Assembly: GCA_044375275.1 (NCBI GenBank)
Contig: JBILMZ010000032.1
Coordinates: 1 to 20,881 of the forward strand
Reading direction: 5' to 3'
DNA length: 20,881 nt
From: SZUA-430 sp044375275
Lineage (GTDB): Bacteria > Pseudomonadota > Alphaproteobacteria > Micropepsales > Micropepsaceae
Positions 14,133 through 20,881 of the stretch are shown one piece after another. A program made the translations under genes and the position numbers. The stretch's first letter is position 1. Every line of letters starts with the position of its first letter. The notes below the pieces were generated by a model. It worked only from the letters and a program-made list of their open reading frames with translations. It did no database searches and had not been told where the DNA came from.

Positions 14133-14176
14133 CGTGGCGTCGTTGTTGGGCTGATCTTTCAAGTTTCAATTCCGAG

Positions 14177-14899
14177 ATGACAGACACTGATCCGCATGTC
14201 CTGGTGGTGGATGACGCACGTGACGTGCGTGAACCGCTTGTCCGCTATCTTCAGAAGAATGGCTATCGGGCGACGGGTGCCGAAGGAGGCACTGCCACCC
14301 GCAAGCTGCTTCGCACCAAGTCGTTTGACCTTGCGGTGCTGGACATCATGATGCCCGGCGAGGACGGTCTTGCACTTTGCAGGTACCTGCGGGAGTCGCA
14401 TGACCTGCCGGTGCTCTTCCTCACGGCAAAGGCAGATGACATCGACCGGATCGTCGGCATTGAACTGGGTGCGGATGACTATATGGTCAAGCCCTTCAAT
14501 CCCCGGGAGCTCCTCGCGCGGATCGGTGCTGTGTTGCGACGGGTGGAAGCCTTGCCGCCCCGCCTGAAGGTCAAGCCGCAGCCACGGATCCGCTTTGATC
14601 GCTGGATTCTCGACAGTGTGCGCCGTGAACTCATTGATGAAAACGGCGTGGGCGTGGCGCTGTCGGCAGGAGAGTTTGCCCTGCTCACGGTCTTTGTCGG
14701 GCGGCCGAAGGTCATTCTCAATCGTGAGGACCTGCTCGGACTGACGTGCGGGCGGGACGCCTTGCCATATGACCGTGCGATCGACAATTCGATCATGCGG
14801 TTGCGGCGGAAGCTTGAAGTCCAACCCCGGTGTCCGCAGATCCTCAAGACCGTCTGGGGTGGCGGATATGTCTTTGCGGTCGAGACCGAGGTCCTGTGA
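14177..14899 (+). CDS. OmpR/PhoB-type response regulator
   Basis: This 240-residue protein has a receiver at about 7-120 with the full pocket: D12, D13, phosphoacceptor D56 in VLDIMMPGEDG, T83 and K105 (MVKPFNPRELLARI). A winged-helix DNA-binding domain occupies about 135-235, with LSAGEFALLTVF, NREDLLGLTCGRDALPYDRA, then SIMRLRRKLE and TVWGGGYVF. ATG at 14177 is chosen over TTG 14123 because the receiver strand starts six residues later (HVLVVDD). Its TGA overlaps the GTG start of the sensor kinase, so the two form one operon and one signalling pair. The stimulus and target genes are unknown; the divergent EF-hand gene is the nearest candidate target. Confidence 0.88.
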   Translation: MTDTDPHVLVVDDARDVREPLVRYLQKNGYRATGAEGGTATRKLLRTKSFDLAVLDIMMPGEDGLALCRYLRESHDLPVLFLTAKADDIDRIVGIELGADDYMVKPFNPRELLARIGAVLRRVEALPPRLKVKPQPRIRFDRWILDSVRRELIDENGVGVALSAGEFALLTVFVGRPKVILNREDLLGLTCGRDALPYDRAIDNSIMRLRRKLEVQPRCPQILKTVWGGGYVFAVETEVL

Positions 14900-16224
14900 A
14901 GCGACTGTCGGTTCCCCTGTGGCTCGAGATATCTGCAGGTGTCCTGCTCGTGCTGGTCCTGTCCAACGCGCTGACACTGTATGTGGCGGAGCAGCAAAGG
15001 CTGACTGCCGCGCGATCCGAGCGGTTTCAGGTCATAGAGACACGGATGGCCGCCTTCTTGAGCCTTTACAGGCAATTGCCGGGGGAGGCGCGGGCGCAAC
15101 TGGTCAGCCTGGCGTCCGCACGCCATGAGCGACTTAGCGTGAGTGCCCTGCCACGTGTTGCTTCCGACGTCGTCCGTGATGCGCGCATGGAAGAACGTCT
15201 GCGTGATGCGCTGGGGCTGGAAGCGGCCGCCGATGTGCGTGTCGCGCGACGCGGCAAGCCCGCACTGAGCCTGATGAGCGACCAGCATCCACGTCGGCAG
15301 GAGCGATTTGCGGTTGCGGTGCCGATCGCGCCGGGTCAATGGCTAAACGGCGAATTCTATTGGCCCGTGGGTGAGTCACTCATTCCAGGCATTGTGTTTG
15401 CGGCTGGGGTTTCCGGCATCCTGCTCGTGCTGCTGAGCATGTGGATCGCACGGCGCCTGTCCTCGTCACTCAGGGAGTTGGCCCTTGCTGCGGAGCGGCT
15501 CCAGCACGGGTACGCAGTCTCTCCGCTCCGGGCACGGGGCTCCTCGACGCTGCAAGAGACGGTGGCCGCGTTCAACCAGATGGCCCAACGTCTCGTTCCT
15601 CTCGTGGACAGCCAGCGCACGGTGCTGGCCAGTGTCGGGCATGACCTGCGCACGCCCATCACGTCGCTGCGCCTGAAGAGCGAGTTCATCGACGACGAGA
15701 ACCTGCGGCATTCCTTCGCCGGCAGTCTTGATGAGCTGCAGCATCTGACGGAGGCTGCGCTGCAGGTGGCGCGGGATGGCGTGAGTGACGAGCCCGCGCG
15801 ACGCGTGGACATTGCCGCCATTGTCGAGAGCGTATGTGCTGACCTTTCCGATCTGGGGCTCGATGTCACGTGCACGTTGCCCGGACCGATGGAGGGGACC
15901 TGTCGGCCGCATGAGTTCCGGCGGGCCGTCCGGAACCTGGTTGAAAACGCGGTGAAGTATGGTGGCAGTGCGGCTGTGCTCGTGAGCGCAGGGCGGGAGC
16001 GCGTGCGCGTTGACGTGCTTGATCGTGGTCCCGGTCTTGCCGAAGACGAACTGGAACAGGTTTTCACTCCCTTTGTGAGGGGAGACAAGACGGGCAGGCC
16101 CGGCCATGGGCTGGGACTGACGCTTTCACGGGCCATCGCCCGGGCGCATGGCGGTGATGTCTGCTTGGCCAATCGTGAAGGTGGCGGACTTGCCGCCACG
16201 ATCACGATCGCGCATCAGCCCTGA
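14896..16224 (+). CDS. Sensor histidine kinase (EnvZ-like architecture)
   Basis: This 442-residue inner-membrane kinase has a first transmembrane helix at about 9-30, a periplasmic sensor of about 125 residues without a recognisable fold, and a second helix at about 162-184. A HAMP linker follows (RRLSSSLRELALAAERLQHG), then a HisKA helix with H249 in SVGHDLRTPITSLRLKSEF. The ATPase domain shows the N box (NLVENAVKYGG, N347 and N351), the G1 box (DRGPG, from D376) and the G2 box (GHGLGLTLSRAIARAHGG). The GTG start overlaps the regulator's stop (GTGA), with GAGG 5 nt upstream. The kinase should phosphorylate the upstream regulator. Its stop codon lies inside a small inverted repeat shared with the convergent dehydrogenase gene. 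Confidence 0.87.
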   Translation: MKRLSVPLWLEISAGVLLVLVLSNALTLYVAEQQRLTAARSERFQVIETRMAAFLSLYRQLPGEARAQLVSLASARHERLSVSALPRVASDVVRDARMEERLRDALGLEAAADVRVARRGKPALSLMSDQHPRRQERFAVAVPIAPGQWLNGEFYWPVGESLIPGIVFAAGVSGILLVLLSMWIARRLSSSLRELALAAERLQHGYAVSPLRARGSSTLQETVAAFNQMAQRLVPLVDSQRTVLASVGHDLRTPITSLRLKSEFIDDENLRHSFAGSLDELQHLTEAALQVARDGVSDEPARRVDIAAIVESVCADLSDLGLDVTCTLPGPMEGTCRPHEFRRAVRNLVENAVKYGGSAAVLVSAGRERVRVDVLDRGPGLAEDELEQVFTPFVRGDKTGRPGHGLGLTLSRAIARAHGGDVCLANREGGGLAATITIAHQP

Positions 16225-16239
16225 TCCGTTTGGGATCAG
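16221..16239. terminator. Symmetric hairpin containing both convergent stop codons
   Basis: CTGATCC (16221-16227) and GGATCAG (16233-16239) form a perfect 7-bp stem with the loop GTTTG. The kinase TGA is in the left arm and the dehydrogenase TGA, on the minus strand, is in the right arm. There is no T-run, so it may act as a weak bidirectional pause or 3'-end structure rather than a true terminator. Confidence 0.4.
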
Positions 16240-17201
16240 ATGGCGCGCCAATGGCCTTCTGCGCGCAGGCTGTCGACGAGTGACTGCTCGTAGGCCTCTT
16301 CCGGTGCGGCGCGGACCAATCTGTCCATGCATTCGGCGTCAGCGCCGATCAGGATGCGCCACTTTTCCTGCCTGACGCCGTCCAGGATGATGGTGGCTGC
16401 CTGTGCCGCCGTGGTTGGTGCGTTGGCTTCGAACTGTCGGGCCATTTCCTGTATCATCTGCTGGATCTGCAGGTCTGTCATGACATCAGCGGGCATGCCG
16501 TTGGCCTTGAGTGCATTCCGCGCTTCAGAAATTTCCGCGGCGGTCATCTCGCCGATACCATGGCCCGTCAGGACCTTTCTCGAGTTTTCCACGATCGACG
16601 TGCCAATGTGTCCCGGCATCACGACCGAGCATTTCACGTGCGGCGCGTGAAGCCTGAAGTCGTTGATCAGACCTTCGGTGAATCCCTTGACCGCAAATTT
16701 TGCTGCCGGGTAGGCCGTATGAGGGCGTTTCGGCCCCAGAGACGCCCAGAAGCCGTTTACACTTGATGTGTTGACGATGTGGGCTTCCTTCGCCTTCAGG
16801 ATCATGTCCATGAAAGCGCGGGTCGAATAGTAGACGCCGTACCAGCAGACATTGAACGTTCGCTCCCACTGCTCGCGCGTGGAATTCAGGAAGCTGCCGC
16901 CTCCGCCGATACCTGCATTGTTGAAGAGAAGATGGATGTGATCCGTATCGAGTTCGCGGGCGACGGTGTCCCGGAACTTCAGGATCTGCGTTTCGTCCGA
17001 CACGTCCGCGACGAAGGTCAGGACTTTCGTGCCCTGCGGCGCTGCCGTTAAGCATTGCTTTCGTGTCTCGGCCATGTTTTCAGCCGAAACGTCGCACATG
17101 GCCACGGTGCATCCTTCGGCCACCAACTGTTTGGCGAGTTCCCGGCCCATACCCGTGCCGCCACCGGTGATCACGGCAATTTTACCTGCAAAGTCTTTCA
17201 T
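16236..17201 (-). CDS. Short-chain dehydrogenase/reductase (classical SDR)
   Basis: This 321-residue cytoplasmic oxidoreductase has the whole classical SDR set: cofactor motif TGGGTGMG at 12-19, D37 after the second strand, VADVS near 65-68, NNAG at 94-97, catalytic S146 or S147 in NTSSVNGF, and Y164/K168 in YPAAK. D37 at the end of strand 2 (MCDVS) favours NAD(H) over NADP(H). It is longer than the 250-residue core; the extra C-terminal 60-70 residues are helical (ATIILDGVRQEKWRILIGAD). The substrate is unknown, and relatives annotated as acting on steroids, alcohols or acyl derivatives look alike. The start is supported by AGGAG about 7 nt ahead of ATG. Confidence 0.85.
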   Translation of the reverse strand: MKDFAGKIAVITGGGTGMGRELAKQLVAEGCTVAMCDVSAENMAETRKQCLTAAPQGTKVLTFVADVSDETQILKFRDTVARELDTDHIHLLFNNAGIGGGGSFLNSTREQWERTFNVCWYGVYYSTRAFMDMILKAKEAHIVNTSSVNGFWASLGPKRPHTAYPAAKFAVKGFTEGLINDFRLHAPHVKCSVVMPGHIGTSIVENSRKVLTGHGIGEMTAAEISEARNALKANGMPADVMTDLQIQQMIQEMARQFEANAPTTAAQAATIILDGVRQEKWRILIGADAECMDRLVRAAPEEAYEQSLVDSLRAEGHWRAI

Positions 17202-17276
17202 GTGAATTTCTCCTGTGAGGCGAACAATATCATTCCGTACGCGTTGCGTCAGGCGGGATTTTGCGCTTGAAGGTCA

Positions 17277-17304
17277 TTGAGAATTGAAACTGCGCTGGTA
17301 TGGT
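17277..17304 (+). promoter_or_regulatory. Candidate promoter of the M16 peptidase gene
   Basis: TTGAGA (17277-17282) and TATGGT (17299-17304) are 16 bp apart, placing a transcript start about 25 bp before ATG 17335. Both boxes are partial matches. Confidence 0.35.
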
Positions 17305-17334
17305 CGGCGCTCGCTTTTCGCAAGGGAAATCCTG

Positions 17335-20193
17335 ATGTTCCGAGTGTCATTGTTTTCGGCCGTCCTCGCGGCCTCATCCATGCTTGTTGCCGTTCCTGCC
17401 ATAGCCGCCAAGCCGGCACCGGTGAGTGAACTGGTACGACTCGTCGACATCCCCTACGGCGAGTTCACGCTCGACAACGGATTGCGCGTCATTGTGCACA
17501 CGGATCGGAAGGCGCCGATCATTGCCGTTTCGGTCTGGTACGGCGTCGGCTCCAAGCATGAGCCGAAGGGCAAGACAGGGTTTGCGCACCTGTTCGAGCA
17601 CATCATGTTCAACGGATCGGAGAACGCGCCGGGCGATTATTTCGAACCGTTGCAGCAGGTTGGCGCCACTGATTTCAACGGCACGACGTGGCTGGACCGC
17701 ACGAATTACTTCCAGAACGTGCCGACGGGCGCGATCGAACTGGCGCTCTTCCTGGAGAGCGATCGCATGGGCCACCTGCTGGGTGCCGTCACGCAGGAGA
17801 AGCTGACGAACCAGATCGGTGTCGTTCAGAACGAGAAGCGGCAGGGTGACAACCAGCCCTATGGTCTTGTGCGCTATGCGCAGCAGGAAAACCTGTTCCC
17901 GCCCGGCCATCCTTACCACCATTCCACGATCGGCTCGATGGCAGACATCGGGAATGCCAAGCTTGAAGACGTCAAGCAATGGTTCATCGACAATTACGGC
18001 CCGAACAACGCTGTATTGGTTCTCGCCGGTGATATCGATGCGGCGACAGCCAAGCCGCTGGTGGAGAAGTATTTCGGTTCCATCAAGCGCGGTACGCCGC
18101 TGCGCGATGTCAGCGCGCCACTGCCGACCCTGGCTGCACCCAAGACTGAGGTGATGAAGGATCGCGTTGCCACCACGCGGATCTATCGCATGTGGGCGGT
18201 CCCGGGGCTGAATGACAAGGAGTCTGTTGCGCTTCAGGCTGCCGGCACGGTGCTGGGTGGGCTTTCGAGCTCGCGGCTCGACAATGCGCTTGTTCGTGAC
18301 GAGAAGATTGCTGTGCGCGTGTCGGCAAATGTCCTGCCGTTCCAGCTTGCCAGCATCTTTGAAGTCAACGTCGACGTGAAGCCCGGCGTGGATGCCGCGC
18401 TGGTGGCCAAGCGCATCGACGAGGTGATTGCGAAGTTCATGGCAGAGGGGCCCACGGCGGATGAGCTGGAGCGGGCCAAGACGCTTGCCGTGTCGGGGAC
18501 CATTCGCGGGCTTGAAGCGGTGGGCGGTTTCGGCGGGAAGGCCGTGACGCTTGCCGAGGGTGCGCTCTATTCCAACGATCCTGCCTTCTACAAGAAGGAC
18601 CTGGAGCGCTGGGCGGCGCTGAAACCCGCAGCGGTCAAGGCCTCGACGAAGAAGTGGCTGTCGCGTCCGGTCTATTCGCTCACCGTGGAACCTGGCGAGC
18701 GAACCGAGACGGGTGCCGAGCGCGGTGGCGACCCGGGGCTCAAGGTCACGGGTACGCAGGCGCCCTCCTTCTACAAGGATCCGTCCCGCACGGACGAGAC
18801 GCAGGGGCCGCTCATGGCCGTGGACCGTTCGAAGTTCCCGGAGGTGGGCTCGCTTGCGCCGCTCGACTTCCCGACGCTCGAGCGGGCGAAGCTGTCGAAT
18901 GGCATGGAAGTTGTCTTTGCGCAGCGCAAGTCGGTGCCGGTGCTGCAGGTCTCGCTGGAGTTCGATGCGGGCTATGCGGCCGATCCCAAGAATGCGCTGG
19001 GTACGCAGTCGCTGATGCTCGAGCTCATGCCGGAAGGCACGACGTCGCGCACGAGCGTGCAGATCGCCGAAGAGGGCGAGCGGCTGGGTGCGTTCATCAG
19101 CACGGGCGCCTCGCTTGACCGCACGTCGGTCTCGCTCAACGCGCTGACGACAAATCTGGAGCCGTCGCTTGCACTGTTTGCCGACATCGTGCGCAATCCA
19201 AAGTTCGAGGCCTCGGAAGTCGAGCGCCTGCGTGGGCAACAGCTGGCGCGGATTGCCTCTGAGCTGAACAACCCCAATGCCATTGCCTCGCGGACCCTGT
19301 TCCCGATCCTCTACGGCAAGGACCATCCTTACGGTGTGCCGCCGTCCGGCACCGGTGAGGCGTCGGTCGTCAAGTCGCTGACGCGCGAACAGCTAGTGCA
19401 GTTCCATGGTCAGTGGCTCAGGTCCGACAATGGGCGCTTCTTCGTCGTGGGCGATGCAACGCTGGCGCAGGTGGTTGCCGCGCTCGAGCAGAGCTTCGGT
19501 GACTGGAAAGCGCCGGCCACGGCGCTGCCGAAGAAGTCGTTCGACGTCGCCTTGCCGAAGCACAAGAGCCGCATCGTGCTCGTCGACCGGCCGAAGTCGC
19601 CGCAGTCGCTGATCGTGGGTGCGCAGCTGCTTGATGCGAAGGGTCGGGATGAGCTCGTGGTCCTGCGGGCTGCCAACGAGGTGTTCGGCGGCAGCTTCCT
19701 GTCGCGCATCAACATGAACCTGCGCGAAACCAAGGGCTGGTCCTATGGCGTGCGCAGCCAGGTGCTGAACCCGCTCGAGAGTGCGCCGTTCAACATCTCC
19801 GCGCCGGTGCAGTCAGACCGGACGGGCGATTCGGTGAAGGAACTCGTGTCCGACCTGAAGGCGTTCCTTGGCACCAAGGGTGTGACGCCTGAGGAACTCA
19901 AGCGCACCGTCAATGGCAATGTGCGCGGTCTTCCCGGGCGCTTCGAGACGTCGGCTGCGGTGCTGGGCGGCTTGCAGACGATCGTGAACTATGGGCGCAC
20001 GGACGACTACTTCGAGACGCTTGCGGCGCGCTACCAGGCGCTTAAGGCCTCGGACCTCGACAATGCTGCGCGTGCGAAGCTCGATCCGTCGAAGATCCTG
20101 TGGGTCATCGTGGGCGATGCGTCGGTGGTGAAGGCGCAACTCGACCAGCTCAAGCTGCCGGTCGAGGTGGTGCCTGCGCCCGTCATGAAGTAA
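17335..20193 (+). CDS. Two-domain periplasmic M16 zinc metallopeptidase
   Basis: This 952-residue protein has a signal peptide, MFRVSLFSAVLAASSMLVAV followed by PAIAA, cleaved near residue 25. The first M16 domain holds the inverted zinc motif HLFEH (H85, E88, H89), with the third ligand E167 in VVQNEKRQ 78 residues after H89. The second half repeats the fold from about residue 520 (LSNGMEVVFAQRKSVPVLQV), but its corresponding segment reads TQSLMLELM and lacks the zinc ligands. This active-plus-inactive clamshell is typical of long pitrilysin/PqqL-type proteins, which degrade peptides in the periplasm. ATG 17335 is preferred over the frame opening at 17284 because AAGGGAAA precedes it and the signal peptide starts there. 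A 10-bp inverted repeat follows the stop. Confidence 0.88.
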   Translation: MFRVSLFSAVLAASSMLVAVPAIAAKPAPVSELVRLVDIPYGEFTLDNGLRVIVHTDRKAPIIAVSVWYGVGSKHEPKGKTGFAHLFEHIMFNGSENAPGDYFEPLQQVGATDFNGTTWLDRTNYFQNVPTGAIELALFLESDRMGHLLGAVTQEKLTNQIGVVQNEKRQGDNQPYGLVRYAQQENLFPPGHPYHHSTIGSMADIGNAKLEDVKQWFIDNYGPNNAVLVLAGDIDAATAKPLVEKYFGSIKRGTPLRDVSAPLPTLAAPKTEVMKDRVATTRIYRMWAVPGLNDKESVALQAAGTVLGGLSSSRLDNALVRDEKIAVRVSANVLPFQLASIFEVNVDVKPGVDAALVAKRIDEVIAKFMAEGPTADELERAKTLAVSGTIRGLEAVGGFGGKAVTLAEGALYSNDPAFYKKDLERWAALKPAAVKASTKKWLSRPVYSLTVEPGERTETGAERGGDPGLKVTGTQAPSFYKDPSRTDETQGPLMAVDRSKFPEVGSLAPLDFPTLERAKLSNGMEVVFAQRKSVPVLQVSLEFDAGYAADPKNALGTQSLMLELMPEGTTSRTSVQIAEEGERLGAFISTGASLDRTSVSLNALTTNLEPSLALFADIVRNPKFEASEVERLRGQQLARIASELNNPNAIASRTLFPILYGKDHPYGVPPSGTGEASVVKSLTREQLVQFHGQWLRSDNGRFFVVGDATLAQVVAALEQSFGDWKAPATALPKKSFDVALPKHKSRIVLVDRPKSPQSLIVGAQLLDAKGRDELVVLRAANEVFGGSFLSRINMNLRETKGWSYGVRSQVLNPLESAPFNISAPVQSDRTGDSVKELVSDLKAFLGTKGVTPEELKRTVNGNVRGLPGRFETSAAVLGGLQTIVNYGRTDDYFETLAARYQALKASDLDNAARAKLDPSKILWVIVGDASVVKAQLDQLKLPVEVVPAPVMK

Positions 20194-20199
20194 TTGATG

Positions 20200-20232
20200 A
20201 ATGGCGCGGTGGGGATGACCTGCCGCGCCATT
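20200..20232. terminator. Strong hairpin after the M16 gene
   Basis: AATGGCGCGG (20200-20209) and CCGCGCCATT (20223-20232) are perfect 10-bp arms around a 13-nt loop, 7 nt after the peptidase stop. AACAAAGC follows rather than a T-run, so it may protect the 3' end or need Rho for termination. Confidence 0.5.
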
Positions 20233-20308
20233 AACAAAGCAGTTGTTGCGCCCCTCGGCGGAACGGATATCGTGCCGCCTCGCTGTCATGCAGGGAATGC
20301 GAGGGGCA

Positions 20309-20881
20309 ATGGCTGAGGGTTCAGGGGCGGTTGCCGATGCAGGCCCCAAGATTGAAGTTCCGGACTCCGTCAAGAAGACCCGCACCTACGCCCTCGTCAT
20401 CCTGACACTGGCGTATACGTCCAGTTATCTCGACCGCACCATCGTCGGGGCCGTTGCCGAGCACATCAAGAAGGACCTCCTGCTGTCGGACACCCAGCTC
20501 GGGCTGCTGACGGGATTCGCGTTTGCCGTGTTCTATGCGACGCTGGGGATCCCGATTGCCGTCCTGTCAGACCGGATGAACCGCCGCAACATTGTCGCTA
20601 CGGCTGTGACGGTCTGGAGTGTGATGACGGTGTTCTGCGGGCTTGCCGGCAACTATGTGCAGCTTGTACTGGCGCGCATCGGGGTTGGCATCGGTGAGGC
20701 TGGTTCGTCTCCGCAATCCCACTCCATGATCGCCGACATGTACGCGCCGCACGAAAGGTCGTGGGCGCTCGGGTTCTATGCGCTCGGTGTTTTCCTGGGC
20801 GGCATGCTGGGGTTCCTCATCGGTGCTCCCCTTGCCGAGGTGTGGGGGTGGAGATCTGTCTTTTTTGTTGTGGGCTTCCCC
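20309..20881 (+). CDS. Spinster-type MFS transporter, 3' end outside the window
   Basis: The frame from ATG 20309 (GAGGGGC just upstream) stays open to the window edge, giving the first 191 residues. A polar N-terminal tail of about 25 residues leads into helix 1, with TYALVILTLAYTSSYLDRTI. LLSDTQLGLLTGFAFAVFYA follows, then motif A, GIPIAVLSDRMNRRNIV, and RIGVGIGEAGSSPQSHSMIA with DMYAPHERSWALGFY. These match the spinster-like MFS branch common in proteobacteria that degrade aromatics, lipids or steroids. About five helices are present; about 12 are expected in a protein of about 420-450 residues. Substrates of this branch are mostly unassigned. It lies 115 bp after the M16 gene, separated from it by the hairpin. 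Confidence 0.85.
   Translation, partial: MAEGSGAVADAGPKIEVPDSVKKTRTYALVILTLAYTSSYLDRTIVGAVAEHIKKDLLLSDTQLGLLTGFAFAVFYATLGIPIAVLSDRMNRRNIVATAVTVWSVMTVFCGLAGNYVQLVLARIGVGIGEAGSSPQSHSMIADMYAPHERSWALGFYALGVFLGGMLGFLIGAPLAEVWGWRSVFFVVGFP

Noticed and set aside
17374..19326. 650-residue open frame on the minus strand inside the M16 gene
   Set aside because: It is fully antisense to a gene with clear catalytic motifs and a signal peptide. Its product is rich in Arg, Leu, His and Gln without any domain, as expected for a reverse frame in GC-rich coding DNA.

Overview
The window is a GC-rich bacterial chromosome segment with about 21 protein genes and no rRNA, tRNA, transposase, integrase or CRISPR array that I could recognise. 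The protein set suggests a proteobacterium: a PAS_5-type PAS protein, a SCO1/SenC protein, an isoquinoline-oxidoreductase-type molybdenum hydroxylase, a two-domain periplasmic M16 peptidase, a spinster-type MFS carrier and a phasin-like protein. Alphaproteobacteria is my first guess, with Nevskiales/Steroidobacter-like gammaproteobacteria as the alternative. This rests on protein families only; no phylogenetic marker is present.

Layout. 1-443: 3' part of a PAS protein, tail-to-tail with a TetA-like MFS exporter (432-1703, minus). 1843-2262: Nudix hydrolase (minus), divergent from a two-gene plus-strand unit, SCO1/SenC plus alpha/beta hydrolase (2352-3827). 3987-4739: LuxR-type response regulator with an imperfect inverted repeat over its first possible start, facing a saccharopine-dehydrogenase-like oxidoreductase (4743-5804, minus). 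5921-6616: secreted TPR protein. 6712-10576: four-gene cluster of TetR regulator, [2Fe-2S] subunit, molybdopterin subunit and diheme c-type cytochrome. This is the most coherent system here. It looks like a self-regulated periplasmic (or membrane-facing) N-heterocycle/aldehyde-type hydroxylase that passes electrons to its own cytochrome. 10581-12415 (minus): a 68-aa orphan gene, a phasin-like protein and a TerC-family membrane protein. 12416-13415: about 1 kb with no credible gene but with clear structure: three tandem 14-bp repeats, an orphan intrinsic terminator on the plus strand and a long bulged inverted repeat. 13416-13976 (minus): membrane-anchored four-EF-hand protein, divergent from an OmpR-type regulator and its overlapping sensor kinase (14177-16224). 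16236-17201 (minus): short-chain dehydrogenase. 17335-20193: 952-aa M16 metallopeptidase. 20309-end: 5' part of a spinster-type MFS transporter.

How the genes work together. The tetR-iorA-iorB-cytochrome cluster is the only clear pathway unit. An inverted repeat overlapping a -35-like hexamer just before tetR suggests autoregulation and a leaderless transcript. The EF-hand protein and the two-component pair share a divergent intergenic region, so co-regulation is possible. The remaining genes are single housekeeping or accessory functions. I did not find a clearly unprecedented multi-gene system. The best candidates for something undescribed are the gene-free region 12416-13415, with a possible small RNA ending in the 12790-12873 terminator, and the operator-like repeats before the LuxR and TetR genes.
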